From Cyclostephanos tholiformis (lineage: Eukaryota > Bacillariophyta > Thalassiosirophyceae > Thalassiosirales > Thalassiosiraceae): a DNA stretch of 14,682 nucleotides. Made by a program: the position numbers and the translations under genes. The DNA lies in NCBI GenBank assembly GCA_036939975.1, contig JALLPB010000558.1:1-14682 (forward strand). The letters run 5' to 3'. This document shows positions 8,958 through 14,682 of the stretch, piece after piece (position 1 is the first letter of the stretch; every line of letters starts with the position of its first letter). The notes under the pieces were generated by a model that saw only the letters and a program-made list of their open reading frames with translations, had not been told where the DNA came from and did not search any database.

Positions 8958-9735
8958 CGTCGTCGCGTACGACGATTACGTCGTCCGTGAGGTCACTTGC
9001 AGGTCGAGGGCCCTGGACGTGAGGGTATTTCGCGGATTCTCGCGCACGGCGCTCGAATACATCGAGGATCATCGGCGATCCGTCGTCGTCGGCGTCGGCG
9101 ACTTCGGAGGCGGAGGAGGAGGACGCGTGGGCATCGATCCCGCGATGTCCGAGGAGGAGGCGATCGATCGTCTGATGCGCGATCACGACGTGGATGGGAA
9201 ATACGTCATGGAAGGACCACGACGCGGCATCGACACCGACGAGGATGGGCCGTATCACGTCCCGGAAACGTACTTCGTCGCGATATACAACGGTACCGAC
9301 CGCGACATGATCGATTCGTTCGATAGGTCGAACGGCGTAGTCGGCGTGGTGAGCGCGCAGCCCCGTCGGGGGGGGATATCGTCGCTCCTCCCTCGCGACC
9401 ACGTTTACGTCGCCAACATGAGGGTCGACGAGAGGATGCGTCGACGGGGGGTGGGAACGGCCCTGCTCGCGTCCGTGATTACATGGAATAACAGCAACGA
9501 CGACGAAGACGACGAAAACGAAGACGAAAACGAAGACGAAAACGAAAACGAAAATGAAAACGAGGGGCCCGGTTGGAGTGCGCGCCACAAAAAAGAAACG
9601 TTGACGATCGCGCCGCCGTTGATTCTGTCGGTGGACAACGATAATTTAGGGGCCATACGATTGTACGAGAGGCTCGGCTTCGATTACCTGGAGCGGAATA
9701 GTCATTTCTGCGTCATGATATCGCGGGCGTCTTAG
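8533..9735 (+). CDS. GNAT-family N-acetyltransferase, possibly organelle-targeted
   Basis: The C-terminal half is a GNAT (Gcn5-related) acetyltransferase, which moves an acetyl group from acetyl-CoA to an amine. Motif A is clear: strand VYVANMRV (291-298), then the R/Q-x-x-G-x-G/A pyrophosphate loop RRRGVG (303-308) and TALL. The C-terminal motif VDNDNLGAIRLYERLGF (367-383) is the standard helix-strand signature that carries the conserved Tyr. An acidic Asp/Glu/Asn insert (323-344) sits between motif A and the C-terminal strands. The first 130 residues are low complexity, with Ser and Asp runs. A hydrophobic stretch (PICLLLLTC) ending near RARCWS resembles a secretory or bipartite plastid signal. 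The start is uncertain: ATG at 8533 gives 400 residues, but ATG at 8590 (M20) has a better context (ACCATGG) and places the hydrophobic stretch nearer the N-terminus. The substrate cannot be predicted. It is transcribed away from the BRCT gene and ends 148 bp before the tubby-like gene. Confidence 0.88.
8700..8822. repeat. Two TCG trinucleotide tracts coding for Ser
   Basis: Nearly pure TCG repeats at about 8700-8723 and 8783-8822 encode two Ser runs in the N-terminal region of the acetyltransferase. They also open long false frames on the opposite strand. Confidence 0.85.
8916..8957. repeat. GAC/GAT trinucleotide tract coding for Asp
   Basis: An uninterrupted run of GAC and then GAT codons encodes about 14 Asp residues (around 129-142) ahead of the acetyltransferase domain. 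The GAT part is a pure microsatellite. Confidence 0.88.
9499..9564. repeat. GACGAAAACGAA-type tandem repeat coding for an acidic insert
   Basis: Imperfect six- and twelve-base units of GAC, GAA and AAC codons encode the Asp/Glu/Asn insert (residues 323-344) within the acetyltransferase fold. Confidence 0.85.
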
Positions 9736-9883
9736 TGGCGACAAGTGAGTTCTTAGGGCTACGTCTATACAACAATATACTTTTAAATTTTGGGTCCGGG
9801 AAAAATTTCAAACGGGGGGGTTTTCGCTTCGTTTTTTTTTTTCTTTTTCCGCCGAGATCTCGGGAGCGGAAACTGTTCCTTGG
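9736..9883 (+). promoter_or_regulatory. Short spacer and presumed promoter/5' leader of the tubby-like gene
   Basis: This 148-bp spacer separates two genes on the same strand and must hold the 3' end of the acetyltransferase and the start region of the tubby-like gene. It contains a long T tract (9832-9848, broken by one C) about 40 bp before the first ATG. No TATA box is evident. Confidence 0.4.
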
Positions 9884-12105
9884 ATGATCCCCCCAGCACC
9901 CATCAGTATAAGAGCAATGGATTCCTCGGACAATGACGCCTCTCGATCGATCATGCTCAGACGGCAGAGAGAGGCGGCCCTGCGAAGGCGCTCGTATCAA
10001 ATGCCGCCAAAAAGCGATGAAAATTGCGAGGACGGCTGCCGTTCTGCCGCGCCAATGCGCCGAATAGGTTCGGCGTCAACGATCGCGGTGGAAGACGTCA
10101 TGGCTTGGGAGGAGGCGAAGAAGAAGGAAAGGATCGAGGCAAGGATCAAGGAGGAAGGGATCAGGAGAGCCAAGGAAGCCAAGATGAGGGCCGAGGCGTT
10201 GGTGGTGGAAGAGGAAGAAAGGATCCGAAGGCTGGAATTTGAAAAGTACGAAAAGCATAAATTAGACATCCGAAGAAAGCTGGAGGCGGATGAAATGGAA
10301 AAGGCGGCGCGCAAATTAGACGAGGAGAAGGCAGAGAAGCGGAGACTGGCAGAGGCGATAGCCGAAGCTGAGCGATTAGAGAGGGAGATGTTGGAGAGGG
10401 AAAGGTTGGCGAGGGAGAAGTTGGAGAGGGAAAGGTTGGAGAAGGAGAGGATGGACAGGGAGAGGATGGATAATGATAGATTAGAGAAAGAGAGGTTGGA
10501 GAGGGATAAAATGACAAATTTGGAGAGGAGACTGGCCGAAGCCGAGAAAGCAAGGATGGAGGCTGAACGACTTGCCGAGCGTGCATGCAGGATGGAGCAA
10601 CTGCTATCTATGGAGAGTCGGTCCAGCGCTCCCAGCGCTCCCCCTCAGACGAGTGGAAGTATTGACCTCAAATGCAACCCCGTCTCTGGAAGAGCAACAA
10701 ACCCCGACTCGAAAAATGAATACCCCAACGGTAATGGAACGAGAATGGTCCACCTCGCAAATTTCGCAATATCAGATGGAAAGACAGGGCAGGCGACGGT
10801 CTCCGATCACGAAGTTCAGGGACGATCAACTCAAGACATGACAGGCAGTAACAGCGGTTATCAGCGGTACTTGGCGACATTTCACCAGCCATCCAGTGTC
10901 GGCTATGACGGAATTAGTGGAGGAGAAAGTGGCACGCATGCCCCTTCAGAGTCGTCTGAAGGGTACAGTCCCAGCGATTGTACGCCGATGTTTCAACCCG
11001 GCCCGAACAGACCGACAACTGCTCCTATGACAAAATCACCAGAAAAAAAATGCCAAAAGATCAAACGCAGCGTTTCAACACGATCCTTGATGTTTGCAGA
11101 TACCGTCGCAACAGAAGAAATGAAGACATCGGAATCGTTCAGTAATGACGCACCTCGTCAGGAAGGTTCAAAACTCCCCTTAGAAAAAATCCAATCCCTT
11201 CAGCATATCACATCCATTGACAGTGTGAATCTCGGTGACCCAATATTTATGCGCTATTTTCTAATGAAGCCGTGTCCCAGAGGATTGGGAATGATCCAAT
11301 GTTACGTAAGGAGGAATAAGGGTATCAAAAACGCGTTGTTCCCTGAGTATCGGATGCACCTCAAAGGCAGCGATGGAAAATCTCAGACGTTCCTCATGAC
11401 GTCGAAGAAGCGTGGTACGATGTCTCTTTTTACTCCACTGCTTAAATTTCATCGACAAAATTACCAACTCTTCTTCCACTAGTTGGAAACACAACTTCCA
11501 ACTACCTCATTTCCATGAGCAGGAACGATCATGATAAGAACAGCGACAGCATCCTTGGAAAGTTGAGGAGCAATTTCTTGGGGACAGAATATCACATTTA
11601 TGATAACGGGAAGAACCCAGAATACGAAGAAGTATTCTTCGACGAGAAGAATGACGGAGAAATCCGCTGTGAACTAGGTGTTATACTGTATGCTGCCAGC
11701 ACCTCGCTCGGGTCCAAGGGTCCGCGCAAAATGAAAGTATGTATTAGCAAAGTAGACGAAGATGGCCTCCCGCTGAAAGTGTGGAATCCAACGAAGAAAG
11801 ATGACGAGTCAATGGCGAACTGCTTGAAGAAAGAAACGAGATCCTTTGACAAACTTTACCTTCTATATAATATGCCCCCCAGCTGGAACGATGAAGCGGG
11901 GACATGCGTGCTTAATATCAACGGCAGGGCGACCATGGCAAGTGTAAAGAACTTTCAACTTTGTACGCATGACGAACAAAATATTATGCAATTTGTAAAG
12001 ACAGGCAGCGACGAATTCAGCTTAGTAGTGCAGTGGCCGATGTCTCTGTTTCAAGCATTTGCAGTGGCGTTGTCATCATTTGATTCCAAGCTTGGATGTG
12101 ACTGA
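9884..12105 (+). CDS. Tubby-like protein with charged helical N-terminal half
   Basis: Two exons, 9884-11414 and 11483-12105, are separated by a 68-bp intron with a GTACG donor and a CCACTAG acceptor. Joining restores the conserved TSNYLIS strand and gives 717 residues. Residues about 452-717 form a full tubby C-terminal domain: DPIFMRYFLMKPCPRG at its start, the basic SKKR segment (507-510) in the strand where tubby binds PI(4,5)P2, GKLRSNFLGT (536-545), GPRKM (590-594), SVKNFQL (664-670) and the terminal SSFDSKLGCD. Known tubby/TULP proteins bind phosphoinositides at membranes and act in ciliary trafficking or signalling; the role in this organism is unknown. Residues about 70-243 are almost entirely charged helix with pentads of the LERER type (165-209). 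Residues 244-450 are Ser/Thr/Pro-rich and probably disordered. M12 (ATG at 9917, context GCAATGG) is an alternative and perhaps better start. There is no F-box like that of plant TLPs. Confidence 0.95.
10376..10510 (+). repeat. 15-bp tandem repeat coding for LERER-type pentads
   Basis: Nine consecutive 15-bp units encode five-residue blocks such as LEREM, LERER, LAREK, LEKER, MDRER and LERDK (residues 165-209 of the tubby-like protein). The units are diverged but all stay in frame. A five-residue period does not fit the seven-residue period of a classical coiled coil. Confidence 0.85.
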
Positions 12106-13020
12106 GTATGGCGTCAGGGTCCTCCCTTTTCTTAATGGTACAAAACATTTAAGATTCAATGAACAGAACCGCTGAGCATATTTGAAGCTGTGATCTTCTT
12201 TTCAGAGACAACCCTCACCCTAACCGTGAGAATGACAACGCCGACACTAGATATCAGGGTGCTGATCACGTCGACGGCAACTAATGTACCTAGTGTAAAC
12301 CTCAGACGGGAGCAGTAAGAACAGTAAATTTCATCCGTGAAATAAATCGCAGTTCCCCAACATAGTTAAGGTTCCACTACGAATGATTCACTCGATGTGA
12401 AGATGATACCTCTCATTTTTAAAACTGAAAAAAATGATGATGCTAACTCCGCCAAGGGGAATAGGATGAGCTCAATTTTTAAACCACTGCCCCACCGCCC
12501 CACCGCCTATTACAACGGTGACCTTCTCTGTCAGGGCAATGTCCAAATAGCAGCTTTATAGAGGGAAATATAAACATTATCGAGTTCTTTGTAGGAAGGT
12601 TTAATTGCAATGTACATCCTGCCTGTATGCTAGCTCCACCTCCATTTGGAAAGAATGCAAATTGTCCAAGTGTAACAAAAAAGAGTGTGCCATTTGCCTA
12701 ACCATGCATAACATTGCATTGGAAGCATTTCTCTCTGCAGGAATGAGCTGTCTCTTTTATGAAATGTACTTGAAAGGATTTGGGTGGACATTATTCCCAA
12801 ATTGAGCTGTGGCAGATTAATTAAGTGTGAGATCACTTCTCATCTTAAAACCCTTCTTACAATGAAACCAAATCCCATCCAAAAACAGATCAGCGATGTC
12901 ATTAAAGTTACAAAGGATGTATCTACTGCTATTTGGTCCTGGAGTGGCACTCGGGTACTTTCCTTGAGTATCCCAATCTGCCATTTGCAACTGAGGATTC
13001 TGTAAAAACAACTGGTGGAC
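12106..13020. other. AT-rich intergenic stretch without a supported gene
   Basis: After the tubby-like stop the sequence loses the GC-rich, trinucleotide-repeat character of the genes. The first part must contain the 3' untranslated region of the tubby-like gene. A short CCCCACCG duplication lies near 12488-12505. Open frames here are short. One with several Cys residues (about 12605-12805) and a piece near 12945-13020 reading EYPNLPFATEDS in one frame may be upstream debris of the NUMOD3 remnant, but neither can be assigned to a family. No tRNA or rRNA was seen. Confidence 0.5.
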
Positions 13021-13318
13021 ATGTATGATTATGTAGTGGAAAAAAGGAGGAGGGAACTAAGCAAGAGCAACCCAAGGGGACCACCATCTGAAGAAACTAA
13101 AGCCAAAATGAACAAGCTAAAGGGACCAATGTTGGAAAACCAAAAAAGCCAAAAACATTGCCCTAAAACGCATGCCGAGGGGACCAATGTTGGAAGAACA
13201 CAAAGCCAAAATGAGCAACACTCAAAAGGGCAAGCCTAGAGCATCACCCTCCCTAGCAAGAATAAAAAATAAAGGACAGTGTAAGAACATCTACATGGCC
13301 ACCATAAATCATTGGTAG
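13021..13318 (+). pseudogene. Frameshifted remnant with NUMOD3-type DNA-binding repeats
   Basis: Three NUMOD3-like units are visible. The first, GPPSEETKAKMNKLK, lies in one frame. The second starts as GPMLENQK in the same frame and continues as AKNIALKRMPR in another. The third, GPMLEEHKAKMSNTQKGKP, is in the second frame, which stays open to TAG at 13316-13318. The frame change lies in or near an A6 run (13142-13147). NUMOD3 motifs are short DNA-binding helices found in GIY-YIG and HNH homing endonucleases and similar mobile or nuclease genes. No nuclease domain is visible and the upstream sequence is closed by stops, so this looks like a broken fragment. A sequencing error or an unrecognised intron could also explain the frame change. 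Confidence 0.6.
13122..13195 (+). repeat. Direct repeat GGGACCAATGTTGGAA in the NUMOD3 remnant
   Basis: An identical 16-bp unit occurs at 13122-13137 and 13180-13195, 58 bp apart. Each copy encodes the start of a NUMOD3-like unit (GPMLE), so the repeat reflects duplication of the protein motif. Confidence 0.85.
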
Positions 13319-13356
13319 CCTTTATCATCCCTTAAAATCATATTTGCAATCCCTAA

Positions 13357-13602
13357 GAGATCAAAGGAAATTGCCTATTGTAGTGGTGAACAATTTTTTA
13401 ATTCAGGCACTAGTTAACCTGGCAACAATGAGCTTATCTGGCAAACAGATCACAGAAAATTGCCATTTTGTGGCAAAGTTAGTGTTGGGAATTATTTTTG
13501 AATTCAGGCCCTAGTCAATCTGGCAACAATGAGTCAATCTGGCTATTTTTGGCATCAGTCAATCTGGCAAATGCTATGTAGAAATCAGAGATCAAAGGAA
13601 AT
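13357..13602. repeat. Cluster of imperfect direct repeats in AT-rich DNA
   Basis: Two roughly 52-55-bp imperfect copies lie at 13391-13442 and 13489-13543, sharing TTCAGGC-CTAGT followed by CTGGCAACAATGAG and TCTGGC. The element GTCAATCTGGC recurs at least three times up to about 13569. The 15-mer GAGATCAAAGGAAAT flanks the group on both sides, at 13357-13371 and 13588-13602. The copies are too few and too uneven for a CRISPR array, which would in any case not be expected here. Confidence 0.75.
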
Positions 13603-14583
13603 CGACTGAAATGCGCATAGTGAAGAAATCTACCTTGGTATTCTAGGCTTGATGACATGCTGTCTACACACAAAAGCTGAAGGAAGACCATGAAAAGGGA
13701 GATAATTATTGCATGGAAGTAGAGCGGACTGGCAAATATTGAGCTTGGAGCATTTTTGTTCATTTCTAAGCGACTTCAGCTCATATTAATTCCATAATGT
13801 TGGCACTAATTTTTTGCTTTTCTGGGAGCCTGTTCTTTACAATATGAGTAGCATGGTAATTATTAGCTAGAGTAATATTGTGTTCTTTAAAAATCTAATA
13901 AAAACCTCTTGTTCATTTTCTACATAGGAATAAGAACAAGTGGATGATGAATGTCCACAACAACAAAAAAAGAACACCACCATGGTTGAGCCGCTCGCTG
14001 GGTCTGGCGGCATGGCTACAGCAAACAAGGCAAAACCCTCGTGGTTCCATCTTTGCGATGGGATTAACGATGGCTATGTCAAAGGATTTTTCTAATTATG
14101 TAAATCGGCTGAGAAAAAATAATTTAATAAACTCATCAATTAATTCAACTATACCATATTTTCGATCATGATCCTCTGGTGCCCCCTGATGTGTTATTTT
14201 ATTATTTTCCTGGTTAAACTACTTTTCTACAGTTTTCTACATAAGAATCTCCTTTTTTTTGAGCTAGGTACTCTACCTAGTTAAATTTTTGCACACCTTT
14301 GCGCACTCAGAGAGTGGCGGAAACAATGTTTTCTAAGATTTTTGGTGAGAGGAATTCGCCCAAAACAAGCAAATACTATTTTTAGTATCGTGCTATCGTA
14401 TTTTCTAGACAATTTTTGTATGAATGCACTACCTATAAAAGCCCCCCCCCCCTTTGCCTCATCCCCTGTTACCAGAAGGTTGGTTAATGGTGTTTCTCAG
14501 GGTGTGATTTTTATGAGAGAGATAATATTACTCTGCAACCCCGTCATGGTTATGTGTGTGATAGCACATGTTGTAACATTTCG
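13603..14583. other. AT-rich stretch without a supported gene
   Basis: No recognisable protein, tRNA or rRNA was found. A locally GC-richer block at about 13975-14075 supports two short overlapping frames. One begins at an ACCATGG context (13982) and reads 37 residues, including KPSWFHLCDG, before a stop at 14093-14095. A C10 homopolymer lies near 14443-14452. Confidence 0.45.
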
Positions 14584-14647
14584 CATGTTTTTATTCCCAC
14601 GCAGTCAAGTTCCATCATGTTTTTATTCCCGCGCGGTCGATTTCTAT
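14584..14647. repeat. Two-copy 32-bp tandem repeat
   Basis: Adjacent 32-bp units at 14584-14615 and 14616-14647 share the start CATGTTTTTATTCCC and then diverge slightly (ACGCAGTCAA against GCGCGGTCGA). Only two units lie in the window, and the repeat sits near its right edge. Confidence 0.75.
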
Positions 14648-14682
14648 CGTACCATTAAATGTTAAAAATTGTACGTAGGAAT

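Noticed and set aside
8812..9588. Long minus-strand frame (258 codons) opposite the acetyltransferase gene
   Set aside because: It is opened by the trinucleotide repeats. It reads as Val/Ile/Phe runs opposite the Asp/Glu runs and has no family signature, while the plus strand has clear GNAT motifs.
12605..12805. Short Cys-containing frame (CTSC...CNKKECAIC)
   Set aside because: It has only about 60 codons and no proper start. The Cys spacing fits no finger I know. It may be debris of the NUMOD3 remnant but cannot be called a gene.
13391..13569. CRISPR-like spacing of direct repeats
   Set aside because: There are only two imperfect long copies with uneven spacing in a eukaryotic nuclear setting, and no cas genes.
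13515..13763. Minus-strand frame of 82 codons with a hydrophobic segment
   Set aside because: It lies within AT-rich repeats, has no family match, and its hydrophobic stretch is expected from T-rich composition.
14342..14665. Plus-strand frame of 107 codons near the right edge
   Set aside because: It has no ATG at its beginning, runs through a C10 homopolymer and the 32-bp tandem repeat, and has no recognisable content.

Overview
The window looks like nuclear DNA of a photosynthetic stramenopile, most probably a diatom. The evidence is short GT-AG introns (68-80 bp), closely packed genes on both strands, GC-rich coding sequence full of CGA/TCG-type trinucleotide repeats that encode Asp and Ser runs, and a repeated domain with a W..L...GW...YVP..G core that I associate with diatom proteins. 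The assignment rests on gene style and protein families, not on a marker gene. The protein calls come from recognising family motifs by eye; no database search was run.

From left to right: (1) an uninterrupted plus-strand gene (193-1896) for an SLC35B1/UTR1-type nucleotide-sugar or ATP/ADP transporter with a C-terminal KxKxx ER-retrieval signal. (2) A convergent 409-bp spacer. (3) A large minus-strand gene (8245 down to 2306) that I assembled from seven exons with mutually consistent splice phases. It encodes about 1828 residues: a Cys-rich N-terminal finger, a long acidic region rich in SQ/TQ, a coiled coil, two copies of the YVP/GW domain, a 53BP1/Rad9/Crb2-like tandem BRCT, and a C-terminal BAH-like domain. 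It is a candidate DNA-damage checkpoint mediator with an architecture I do not recognise, and it is the main item of interest. (4) A 287-bp divergent promoter region. (5) A plus-strand GNAT acetyltransferase (8533-9735) with a possible organelle presequence. (6) A plus-strand tubby-like protein (9884-12105, one intron) with a charged helical N-terminal half built on a five-residue repeat.

The last 2.6 kb (12106-14682) is AT-rich and holds no intact gene I can support. It has a frameshifted remnant with NUMOD3-type DNA-binding repeats (about 13021-13318) and several imperfect direct repeats, so it looks like decaying mobile-element or intergenic sequence.

The genes do not form one pathway. 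They are ordinary neighbours with roles in ER/Golgi transport, genome surveillance, protein or small-molecule acetylation, and phosphoinositide-linked signalling. The only shared regulatory space is the head-to-head region 8246-8532.
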